Shown: positions 33,434 to 40,730 of the stretch, one piece after another
Position numbering within the stretch: position 1 is the first letter of the stretch
Layout: every line of letters begins with the position of its first letter
NCBI GenBank assembly: GCA_030765455.1
Contig: JAVCCM010000175.1
Span: 1-40,730 of the forward strand
DNA from: Candidatus Electryonea clarkiae
Lineage (GTDB): Bacteria > Electryoneota > Electryoneia > Electryoneales > Electryoneaceae
Direction: 5' to 3'
Length of the DNA: 40,730 nt
Notes under the pieces: generated by a model
What the model was told of the DNA's origin: nothing
The model's input: the letters and a program-made list of their open reading frames with translations, nothing else
Database searches by the model: none
Made by a program: the position numbers and the translations under genes

Positions 33434-33780
33434 AAATTTTTATCCCATTTGTTCAATTTATTGCTGTTACTTCCCGCTACACTTTGTATATTATAAGACT
33501 ACATCAACAAAGATGATTATTACAATAAAACGATGTAACTACTAATAATATAAGTAGATAAACATCACTTTTCTTTGTAGTTATTGAGGTGAAAATGTTG
33601 GCTGGTACAGCAGGTACTATTTCTTTGCCGGATATGTCGTCTCCGGGCCTGCAATTTGCTCAATCTTTATTGATGTTTTCACTATTATCATTTGACAGAG
33701 TTTGACTGTAAGTTTAATTCTATTGTTCAAATCCTTTACTTGAAGACCTTGTTACAAGGTTTAGAGGACAGGCAAGGTAC
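33434..33780 (+). other. Gap with a possible 36-residue ORF
   Basis: The gap holds no assigned gene. One candidate stands out: ATG at 33595 behind TTGAGGTGAAA opens 36 codons to TGA at 33705 (MLAGTAGTISLPDMSSPGLQ...), with a moderately hydrophobic C-terminal half. It has no recognised relatives and may be chance. The 5' part of the gap is AT-rich without clear signals. Confidence 0.25.
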
Positions 33781-36357
33781 ATGAATAGATTAAAATCCAT
33801 TTTATTATTACTGACCGTATCGATGTTATCCGTATGGTTGACAAGGACGGAGTGCGCTGAAAACAGTCGGACTCCTGTTGCTCAATTTTATAAATCAATG
33901 AACAAAGAATGGGTAACTCCAGATGCGCGGGACTCTCATTCGTCTGAAATTGACGAATTGGACGAGATTTTCTTTTTCGAGGGTTTTGAAGACGGACTGC
34001 CTGATGACTGGATAGTGGAGGACGAGGATGGCGGTGGAAGATCCTGGATGCTTGAATCGACCTATAACCTGGATAACCTTGAACCGAATTATATGCTGAT
34101 AAATGCAGATTCAGCCGGGGGGGGGACAGTTGATAATCTAATTACACCGGCAATCAATTGTTTGGCGCATTCAGATATTGAGCTTTCTTTTGACACATAT
34201 TTTGAAGAGTTTGAAGATGAATATGTCCATGTTCAACTATCTATCAACGGCAGAGAGACATGGCTTAATTTAATCACATTTGACTCAACATCCGGCAGCT
34301 ATCCTCATACACTCGATATCTCTGAATGGGCTGATGGTGAGGAAAATGTCTCGATACGATTTCGTTACGACGATTCATTGGAAGTATGGGGTTATTTCTG
34401 GGGAGTTGATAATGTTTCACTCACCGGAACACTCAGTACTGGAACTCTCAATGGTACAATTACTGATAGATTCATAGGGATCCCGATCTGGAATGCCACT
34501 GTGGACGTTTTCCGAGATGAAGTAGAAATTGCCACTGCAAATACAAATGAAGAGGGATTTTATTCTATCTCAGATTTAGGTGTATATAGTTATACTGTTG
34601 TGTATGAAGCTGATGGATACATTTGTGATACCGAGACCGATGTTGAGATAATCCAAAATGATACCACAACTCTTGATATGGAACTTGAGCTAGGAATCGT
34701 CATCCAGTTCAGCGGGATTCTGTATTCTGCGGATACTGAAAATACCAGGATTCCAAACGCTATTATTGAGGTTATTGAATTAGGACTTGTCGATACTACC
34801 AACCTGTTAGGCGGATTTAATTTTGGAAATCAACTTGAAGATATATATCATATTACAGTTACGTTAGATCAATGGAATGGAGTGTATCATAATCCGCAAT
34901 TTCTGAATGAGGTTTCAATAGATCAGGAACATCTGCCTGTAGAGTTATTTCTTCATGAGATACTTCCTCCTGATAGTTTTGCCCTTACTCCAGATCCCGT
35001 GGCAGCTAAGCTTACCTGGTCAGAGCCTGGGAATCGACAACTGGATTATCAGGTTGAGGGGCCTGAGATTGCTGGTTACAGGATCATAATCGATAATGAA
35101 TATCAGGACACTCTTATTACCGGTACTGATTTCGAGTTTGAAATTAGTGATTTCGTCGATCACAGCTTTAGTATAGCGGCTGAGTACTCTTACGGCTTTG
35201 AATCGCTTGTTTGGTCTGAAACGCTCACCGGCACCGGGGGACCTGGATACACACTATCGGAGGAACCCTTTATCTGGATTGAAATCAGAACAAACGATAT
35301 AGGGACAGCCTTGCAGCTAGGAGACGAGGATTATTCAGATAGAATCAGCATGGGTGACATTTTATTTGAGCACTTCGGAATATATTATGATGAATTCACC
35401 GTGAGTTCGAATGGTGGAATATCAATGCTGAATCATTTTTTATCATCAGAGACGGAACAAATCCCTGCTATAAGTCATCCTAATGCTTTCATCGCTCCAT
35501 TATGGACAGATCTCGATCCTTCTAATAATCAGGATTATGGAGCATGGTATTTTGTCGATGATGTCCAGCAGCTTATAATAATCCAATATTATTCTCCACC
35601 ATTTGAGCAGAATGGTGTTTATTCGTTTGAAACCATTCTGAATCCAAACGAGAACTCGGTGACTTTCAGCTACCTTTCCGCGTCCGGAATACCCTGGCCT
35701 TTAGAGGCTGTAATAGGCATGGAAAACTCAAACGGAACTCATGGGATTCAACTACTTTCTGAAGAATATCTCAATGATTCAACATCTATCAAAATGACAT
35801 GGCAGCAACTGTATGGCGGCATCGATGGAACAGTATGGGCTGAAGAGCAGGGGGGAGAAACTCTTTCCGGAGTGTCTGTCTGGTTGGACGGTTCGCATAT
35901 TTCGGATACGCAAGTTCACGGTACTTACCAGTTTTCACCTGTTGGAGCCGGTACGCATTCCATTCGTTTTAGACTTGCAAATTATGAAACATCCGATATC
36001 ATAGAAGCTATAATCACAGAAAATGAAGTCACCAGGATTAACGCTGTCTTGAATAGAATTTCTGGTAGAGATGAGAATGACAACTTGATTCCCGGCAGGT
36101 TTGCCCTTTACCAGAACTACCCTAATCCTTTTAATTCAAATACTTTGATATCATTTGATGTCCCAAACGAGGAACGAGTTACTCTTACTGTGTATAATCT
36201 ACTCGGAGAAACTGTCATTACGCTGGAGGATGACCTGGTTCAAGCGGGTACTCATCAAGTGGAATTTGATGCTTCCTCACTTGCCGGAGGGATCTACATC
36301 TGCAAAATCAAAGCAGGTAATTTTTCAAAAGCTCAAAAAATGGTTTTTCTCAAGTAA
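33781..36357 (+). CDS. Large secreted multidomain protein with type IX secretion domain
   Basis: The 858-residue product has a signal peptide (ILLLLTVSMLSVWLTRTECA). Domains visible in order: a choice-of-anchor/MAM-like beta-sandwich (about 66-215, FFEGFEDGLPDDWIVEDEDG ... FRYDDSLEVWGYFWGVDNVSL), two carboxypeptidase-regulatory-like domains (about 222-300 and 302-385), an FN3-like region, a nidogen-like or propeller-like beta region (about 490-670), a third carboxypeptidase-regulatory-like domain (about 678-760) and a Por/T9SS C-terminal domain with YPNPFN at 780-785 and GGIYICKIKAGNFSKAQKMVFLK at the end. It is probably a cell-surface adhesin or an extracellular structural protein. No catalytic motif was seen. 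Confidence 0.87.
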   Translation: MNRLKSILLLLTVSMLSVWLTRTECAENSRTPVAQFYKSMNKEWVTPDARDSHSSEIDELDEIFFFEGFEDGLPDDWIVEDEDGGGRSWMLESTYNLDNLEPNYMLINADSAGGGTVDNLITPAINCLAHSDIELSFDTYFEEFEDEYVHVQLSINGRETWLNLITFDSTSGSYPHTLDISEWADGEENVSIRFRYDDSLEVWGYFWGVDNVSLTGTLSTGTLNGTITDRFIGIPIWNATVDVFRDEVEIATANTNEEGFYSISDLGVYSYTVVYEADGYICDTETDVEIIQNDTTTLDMELELGIVIQFSGILYSADTENTRIPNAIIEVIELGLVDTTNLLGGFNFGNQLEDIYHITVTLDQWNGVYHNPQFLNEVSIDQEHLPVELFLHEILPPDSFALTPDPVAAKLTWSEPGNRQLDYQVEGPEIAGYRIIIDNEYQDTLITGTDFEFEISDFVDHSFSIAAEYSYGFESLVWSETLTGTGGPGYTLSEEPFIWIEIRTNDIGTALQLGDEDYSDRISMGDILFEHFGIYYDEFTVSSNGGISMLNHFLSSETEQIPAISHPNAFIAPLWTDLDPSNNQDYGAWYFVDDVQQLIIIQYYSPPFEQNGVYSFETILNPNENSVTFSYLSASGIPWPLEAVIGMENSNGTHGIQLLSEEYLNDSTSIKMTWQQLYGGIDGTVWAEEQGGETLSGVSVWLDGSHISDTQVHGTYQFSPVGAGTHSIRFRLANYETSDIIEAIITENEVTRINAVLNRISGRDENDNLIPGRFALYQNYPNPFNSNTLISFDVPNEERVTLTVYNLLGETVITLEDDLVQAGTHQVEFDASSLAGGIYICKIKAGNFSKAQKMVFLK

Positions 36358-36392
36358 AATCCTGCATAAACAGTTCCAACAATCCCATTACT

Positions 36393-38849
36393 TTACTTAT
36401 GCTTCCTCTGAGCGTTTCTTACCCGATTTGCGAGATTAAGGTCATATCCAGATTGAGTGAAAAGCAACTTCCCGTTTTGATCAAAATAGAAAACGAAAGG
36501 TGTTGATGATTCATTCCTTTCACTAATACCAAGAGTTTTGCGGTCTTCCTCATTAATTCCGGACAATCCCTGGATTAGGGTCACTTCTACGTCATCTCCG
36601 GCAAGTTTCAACGCTTGAGTACCTGTACGTATAGATGGTTCATTACTACTAAGTATAATAAGCAAATGGTTGATATTTTCTTTTTCAGGATTCCAAACCA
36701 AGTCTGAAAGTTGAATTGTCAGACCGCTGATCATGGGAGGTTCCGGAGGAGGGAGAAGGTCGAGTTCAAGAATTATGTTCTGTCCGGTTTTTAACTCAAT
36801 TATCCTTACAGCGACAGAGATATCGCCTCTTCCATTCCGTCGTCCAGCAGTGAAAAAATAGTGTCCCGGCACAATTTCAACCAGGGTAGAATCTCCACTG
36901 GCTGATATCGAAACAGGATCGTCGGCTCTGTAATTCAGCCATCCGTCATTCTTAATCGGCAGCCAGAGGAAATCTGATTCATATTCAGGCGCTGTTCCTC
37001 CTTCTGTCCATCGGATAGCCACACGAGCCGGTTTCTCATAATGTGCTTCCACACCGGATTGAGCGTCTATTTCTCCAAGTTTAGCGGGAATCGAAGGGTA
37101 TAGTGGCAGCCATTTATCCTCCCAGTAAAATTCGAGCCAGTCATTCCATGCTCCCTTGCGAGCAGGAACTCCTGCCTGTCGAAGACGGTCAGTCCACCAG
37201 AGCGCCGCATTCCTTGAATCTATCATCACTCCCGCAGCCAGCATTTCGCCTATTGTGCCGGGAGGAAGGGGACGCTTGCGTAACTCGGGATCTACCAGGG
37301 ACGCATATCTCTTAACATCTTTTCGCAATTCTCTCAATGATTTGTAATGCTTCGTCTCTACAATCTGGTTACTAATTTGTATTGTCGGGGGATACTCATA
37401 AGCGACCTTTGGATTAATCACAGATGATCTCAAAACCTGGTCTTCAGGTAGTTTGCCGGCATCCCACGCAAACCATTTCATCAAAGATGCGGTCGAAACG
37501 TCACGGAGATCTTTGTCCGAGAGCAGCTCTAATATTTCAAGTGCGGTTTCTCTTTTTTCGTTTTCAAGTGCAAGAAATGAGGTGACAATTGCTTGCTGAT
37601 TGCCAGGAGCCCGTTTCAATGTTTTCAGCAAACGAGGAAAGTAGCCGTCGATATCAACAGCGAGAGAATCGAGCCAGGGTGTGAATACATTGCGCTCCGC
37701 CGAGCGACGGAGACGTAGTTCCTTTGCCAGCTTCAACTGCCAAGCTGGCAAAACTGCTTCGTCGGGATCCCTGTCCACCGGTGGTTCGGGGTAACGCAGT
37801 GTAAAATCTAAGGGTGGACAGCTTTCTACATTCAGATCAAGTAGCGTCTCACGGTTTGTTTGAGAGGTGAATGGTTGAACAAACAGCTTCTTTTGAAACA
37901 CACCGATCAGGACAAAATCGCCATGACCGACTTCGAGCGCAGCCTTTCCATCATGTGGTGTCAGTTCGATAAGAGATCTTACCGTACCGAAATTGAAGAC
38001 CGCCAGCCAGACATGGTCTTCTTCTTTCCAACTACCGGGAAAATTCACTGCAAGCTGAGCGGGGGGAAGATAATTTCGGGTTACGTTCAATGCCCATCCG
38101 GAACGGGTTTTTACTGCATCGGGATGATCTGATGAATAAGTACTTTTTTTTGTCAATAGAATGGGGGCTCTTAAAACGGTACGATCAAACCAGGCTTTAT
38201 TCAGTCTTGTGTCTGGTTCTGCAGCGCCTAAATATTTCCAGCCATCTTCGGTGAGAACCTCCACCCAGGCATGGTTGTTATCGAATGCACTCCAGAATGG
38301 CACATAAACTCCCCGCGCAGCGATACCGACGGAACGTAAAGCATCAATGGTAAGAATAGTTTCCTCTCCACATCGACCGAACCCGCAGGAAATTGTAGTC
38401 AGGGGTCCCTGGTCACGCCAGTCTGTTGATTTGAAGGTAACTCGTTCTCCTATCCACAGGTTGACTTCTAACGCGGCTCGTGAAATAAGCGCCAACGTAT
38501 CAACACGCGGACCTATCTCATCAAGAAAATACCGGCGATAGGGTTGTAGTGGTTCATCATCGACCCTGAGGGGCAGCACATAATTGAAAAAATCGGAATC
38601 CGAATAAAACTTTCCCCATGCGAATCTCTCCCGTACTTCGAGGGCGGCACGGAAGGATTCAAGGAGCATTTCCGTAGTAGTCTCAAACCAGTCGGCGTCT
38701 GTCAGGTTGCCTGAAAAAACAATAGCTGCAGCAGAATCAATCACGAGCGCCTCTTCTAAGAAGCGGGTTTTCGATTCAATCTCAACCGCGTTCGCCTGTA
38801 ATGTCAGAAACAGCAAAAAAAACGCAGCAGTAATCAATCTTTCTGTCAT
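36393..38849 (-). CDS. Exported transglutaminase-like protein with thioredoxin-like C-terminus
   Basis: The 818-residue product has a signal peptide (LITAAFFLLFLTLQANA) and a transglutaminase/protease-like domain with a complete triad: Cys160 (GRCGEET), His193 (NNHAWVEV) and Asp213 (AAEPDTR). A second transglutaminase-like region near 570-620 (GVPARKGAWNDWLEFYWEDKWLPLYPS) lacks the catalytic Cys and His in recognisable form and looks degenerate. The C-terminal ~115 residues have a thioredoxin-like strand pattern (NHLLIILSSNEPSIRTGTQALK ... TPFVFYFDQNGKLLF) without a CxxC pair. It is oriented against the upstream secreted-protein genes. Substrate crosslinking or proteolysis at the cell surface is likely but unproven. 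Confidence 0.85.
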   Translation of the reverse strand: MTERLITAAFFLLFLTLQANAVEIESKTRFLEEALVIDSAAAIVFSGNLTDADWFETTTEMLLESFRAALEVRERFAWGKFYSDSDFFNYVLPLRVDDEPLQPYRRYFLDEIGPRVDTLALISRAALEVNLWIGERVTFKSTDWRDQGPLTTISCGFGRCGEETILTIDALRSVGIAARGVYVPFWSAFDNNHAWVEVLTEDGWKYLGAAEPDTRLNKAWFDRTVLRAPILLTKKSTYSSDHPDAVKTRSGWALNVTRNYLPPAQLAVNFPGSWKEEDHVWLAVFNFGTVRSLIELTPHDGKAALEVGHGDFVLIGVFQKKLFVQPFTSQTNRETLLDLNVESCPPLDFTLRYPEPPVDRDPDEAVLPAWQLKLAKELRLRRSAERNVFTPWLDSLAVDIDGYFPRLLKTLKRAPGNQQAIVTSFLALENEKRETALEILELLSDKDLRDVSTASLMKWFAWDAGKLPEDQVLRSSVINPKVAYEYPPTIQISNQIVETKHYKSLRELRKDVKRYASLVDPELRKRPLPPGTIGEMLAAGVMIDSRNAALWWTDRLRQAGVPARKGAWNDWLEFYWEDKWLPLYPSIPAKLGEIDAQSGVEAHYEKPARVAIRWTEGGTAPEYESDFLWLPIKNDGWLNYRADDPVSISASGDSTLVEIVPGHYFFTAGRRNGRGDISVAVRIIELKTGQNIILELDLLPPPEPPMISGLTIQLSDLVWNPEKENINHLLIILSSNEPSIRTGTQALKLAGDDVEVTLIQGLSGINEEDRKTLGISERNESSTPFVFYFDQNGKLLFTQSGYDLNLANRVRNAQRKHK

Positions 38850-39178
38850 AATTATTTACCCCTTGAAGGTCGATAAAAGATGAAATGCAAAAGCAGATTT
38901 TTTAACTTATGAGAATTAAGAATCTCCGAACAAAATATCGAATCAATGATTTTTTGTGTCCTTCTTATACAATCTATTGCTCAACTGCCATTAATGTACG
39001 TTCAATTATGCTTCATAATATTGAGAGAGTATATACCATTCCTCAGAGGGAGTTGTTGCCTGAAAAGAGTTGCCTATAGTAAATGGTCGTATATTCCTCA
39101 AAATCATCCAATATAGAAAATTTCCGAATCAACGTTTTATGTTGAAATATTCAAGCTCCAATAACAGGAATAACTCAA
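38850..39178. other. 329-base divergent gap with no recognised feature
   Basis: This is the AT-rich gap between the divergent transglutaminase-like and PHP-domain genes. I see no ORF, RNA gene or clear hairpin; the promoters of both genes must lie here. Confidence 0.5.
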
Positions 39179-40033
39179 ATGTATCATTCTCTTATTGATC
39201 TTCATATTCACTCTTCAGTGTCGGACGGAAGCTTGTCTCCTGCAGAGATAGTTAAGTACGCATCAAAAATTGGGCTGGCGGCGATAAGTATCACTGATCA
39301 TGATACTATTGACGGAATTGGCGAAGCCATGCGGGAAGCTGAGCAATACAAGATGGAAATAGTGCCGGGAGTAGAAATTTCGGCACAATACAAAAATGCT
39401 GTTCCTCATTTACTCGGCTACTATATCGATATTGAAAATCACGAATTGAATGAAGCCTTGAAGTGGACAATTGAAGCTCGAGATGAGCGTAATCCTCAGA
39501 TTATTAAACGCCTCAATGAAATTGGAATTGATATAAATATGGATGAGGTTCTTCAGATCGCCGGCGGCGGTGTTGTTGGGAGACCGCATATTGCAGGGGC
39601 GCTTGTTCGTTCTGGTGCTGTAAAAAATCATGATGAAGCTTTTGACCTTTATCTTGGAGCCAGGGGTTCGGCATATATACCAAAGGCGAGAATGCCGATG
39701 GCTAAAGCTATCAGTATCATTCGCGATTCGAAAGGAATACCTGTCCTGGCGCACCCTATGACATTAACCAGGAATAACCTGGACCTTGATGATTTGTTGC
39801 GTGAATGGATAACGATGGGATTGGAGGGAATAGAGGTCTGGTATTCTGAACACACGGAAGATGAAACGGAGCTGTATATTAAGCTTGCGGAAAAATATGA
39901 CCTGGTAAAAACAGGCGGCAGCGATTTTCATGGCGTTGCGAAAACCGGGATTGATATGGGGAGTGGAAAAGGAAACCTGGAGATATCTATTGAGGTACTG
40001 AATGCTCTTAAAGAGAGGCTCCATTCTATATAA
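39179..40033 (+). CDS. PHP-domain phosphoesterase (RNase AM / YciV-like)
   Basis: The 284-residue product is a PHP-family metal-dependent phosphoesterase. Metal-site motifs: DLHIHSSVSDGSLSP, ITDHDTIDG, PGVEIS, HLLGY, VLAHP and GGSDFHG. The full-length match is to the YciV/Rnm group, known as 3',5'-nucleoside bisphosphate phosphatase or 5'-end RNA exonuclease (RNase AM). It acts on small nucleotides or RNA ends in the cytoplasm. The ATG at 39179 gives the standard N-terminus. It stands alone between unrelated genes. Confidence 0.92.
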   Translation: MYHSLIDLHIHSSVSDGSLSPAEIVKYASKIGLAAISITDHDTIDGIGEAMREAEQYKMEIVPGVEISAQYKNAVPHLLGYYIDIENHELNEALKWTIEARDERNPQIIKRLNEIGIDINMDEVLQIAGGGVVGRPHIAGALVRSGAVKNHDEAFDLYLGARGSAYIPKARMPMAKAISIIRDSKGIPVLAHPMTLTRNNLDLDDLLREWITMGLEGIEVWYSEHTEDETELYIKLAEKYDLVKTGGSDFHGVAKTGIDMGSGKGNLEISIEVLNALKERLHSI

Positions 40034-40140
40034 TATTAGATAATACGAATAAATACGAAGGTTATCTTGACTTCCTGTTATGAATTACTGTAAATTTCAG
40101 GATTATTCAAGAACCAGAACTGAACAAAAGGAGTGGCGAA

Positions 40141-40527
40141 ATGAAAGTGAAAGCCTTAACAGTCTTTATCATGATGTTGGTTGCATCTGCAGCTTTTGCT
40201 GGAACAATAGCCGGAGTGGTTACAGATTCAGACGGTGATGCAGTCCGGGGAGCTACTGTTTATCTCGTTAACCCTGATGGTAACGGACGTGGCGATATTG
40301 TTCGTACTGTTACCGCCAGAGATGGTTCATTTGAATTCGTGGGATTGGATGCCGGTGTTTATACAGTAGTTGCCGGGGCAAGAGGCTATGGTTTTACAAG
40401 AGATCAAGCAGGAGTAAGAGGCAGAGGAACAACAGAAGTTGAACTTGTATTACCCGGTAATGGCGAAAGAGGCGATGATCGTGGTGAACGGAGACGACAT
40501 CATAGGAGGAGGCGCCTGGAGCGTTAA
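40141..40527 (+). CDS. Small secreted carboxypeptidase-regulatory-like protein with a basic tail
   Basis: The 128-residue product has a clear signal peptide (ALTVFIMMLVASAAFA, cleavage before GTIAG), then one carboxypeptidase-regulatory-like beta-sandwich domain (GTIAGVVTDSDGDAVRGATVYLVN ... DGSFEFVGLDAGVYTVVAGARGYGF ... TTEVELVL). It ends in a very basic, low-complexity tail (RGERRRHHRRRRLER) of 15 residues. The tail could bind polyanions such as nucleic acid or polysaccharide. An AAAAGGAG ribosome binding site precedes the ATG. A terminator follows at 40578. Confidence 0.85.
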   Translation: MKVKALTVFIMMLVASAAFAGTIAGVVTDSDGDAVRGATVYLVNPDGNGRGDIVRTVTARDGSFEFVGLDAGVYTVVAGARGYGFTRDQAGVRGRGTTEVELVLPGNGERGDDRGERRRHHRRRRLER

Positions 40528-40577
40528 TTTGATTATAAGAGGTGATTGAAAACTCATTCAACGCCATTTAAAATATC

Positions 40578-40609
40578 AAACGCCAGAGGCAAAACCTTTG
40601 GCGTTTTTA
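40578..40609 (+). terminator. Intrinsic terminator behind the small secreted protein gene
   Basis: AAACGCCAGAGG (40578-40589) pairs with CCTTTGGCGTTT (40595-40606) with one G-T pair and a 5-base loop, followed by TTTTT. The apparent group II intron starts right behind it. Confidence 0.85.
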
Positions 40610-40610
40610 T

Positions 40611-40730
40611 GTGTGCCCAGCATGGAGTGGACGCCTGATTTTGTTAATACACCCCGATCTGGGGGAAGTAAAACCGATTGGCAAGGGCGTTGCTGGCAAC
40701 GGCAGGGTCTGAAGGCAGCCATAGGCAGCA
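40611..40730 (+). mobile_element. Probable 5' end of a group II intron, cut by the window edge
   Basis: The sequence from 40611 begins GTGTGCCCAGC, the GTGYG start of bacterial group II introns. About 75-110 bases in, it contains GGCAAGGGCGTTGCTGGCAAC followed by a purine-rich GGGTCTGAAGG and AGCC-x-AGGCA. This matches domain I motifs (GGCAAGGG...TCTGAAGGAAGC) of cyanobacterial-type introns as I remember them. It lies 1 base behind the T-run of an intrinsic terminator, a favoured target of class C introns. The intron-encoded reverse transcriptase is outside the window; the class cannot be fixed from 120 bases. Confidence 0.7.

Noticed and set aside
1..40730. CRISPR array
   Set aside because: No set of regularly spaced identical repeats was found; the ATCCT and TCCCTTTCG repeats are too short and irregular.

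Overview
The window (about 42% GC by eye) looks like a chromosomal segment of an uncultured or poorly sampled bacterium of the Fibrobacteres-Chlorobi-Bacteroidetes (FCB) superphylum or a neighbouring candidate phylum (Marinimicrobia, Calditrichota, KSB1-like). This is inference. It rests on secreted proteins ending in type-IX-secretion (Por) C-terminal domains with a YPNPFN motif, carboxypeptidase-regulatory-like domains, a PEGA-domain Ser/Thr kinase, a DUF5683-like protein, and frequent TTG/GTG starts. No rRNA, tRNA or CRISPR array was recognised.

Layout. (1) 1-4.7 kb: a short HicB-like gene, two repeat-type intergenic elements, and a minus-strand L-rhamnose catabolic pair, rhaB (rhamnulokinase) followed by a fused rhamnulose-1-phosphate aldolase/dehydrogenase. 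Kinase and aldolase together take L-rhamnulose to DHAP and lactaldehyde, and the dehydrogenase half oxidises the lactaldehyde. The isomerase and transporter are not here. (2) 4.7-16.5 kb: a small FlbD-like protein, a membrane-anchored TPR protein, then the conserved translation/RNA operon rimP-nusA-infB-ylxP-rbfA-nrnA-truB-ribF-rpsO-pnp. It is preceded by a possible promoter and a perfect hairpin and closed by an intrinsic terminator. Several of its genes overlap. (3) 16.7-21.5 kb: M16 processing peptidase, an AlaA-like aminotransferase, a miniature GIY-YIG-related ORF on the minus strand, dut overlapping a polysaccharide deacetylase, and a MerR-type regulator. (4) 21.5-29 kb, minus strand: a small membrane protein, a PpiD/SurA-type periplasmic foldase with a terminator-like long hairpin behind it, and a tightly coupled pair of an outer-membrane beta-barrel protein and a lipoprotein with protein-kinase-like motifs. 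A second lipoprotein and a response regulator follow. (5) 29.4-40.7 kb: Ser/Thr kinase with PEGA repeats, a kelch-type secreted protein, a TPR/DUF5683-like protein, a large multidomain secreted protein, a secreted transglutaminase-like protein (minus), a PHP-family phosphoesterase, a small secreted carboxypeptidase-regulatory-like protein with a very basic tail, its terminator, and directly behind that what looks like the 5' end of a group II intron running off the window.

The central operon is ordinary and well conserved. The novelty is in the flanks: the barrel plus kinase-like lipoprotein pair (24.3-27.3 kb), a REPIN-like inverted repeat doublet with compensatory stem changes (394-456), the interrupted rhamnose operon with a 28-bp inverted repeat, the group II intron start at a terminator, and some very short ORFs with strong ribosome binding sites.
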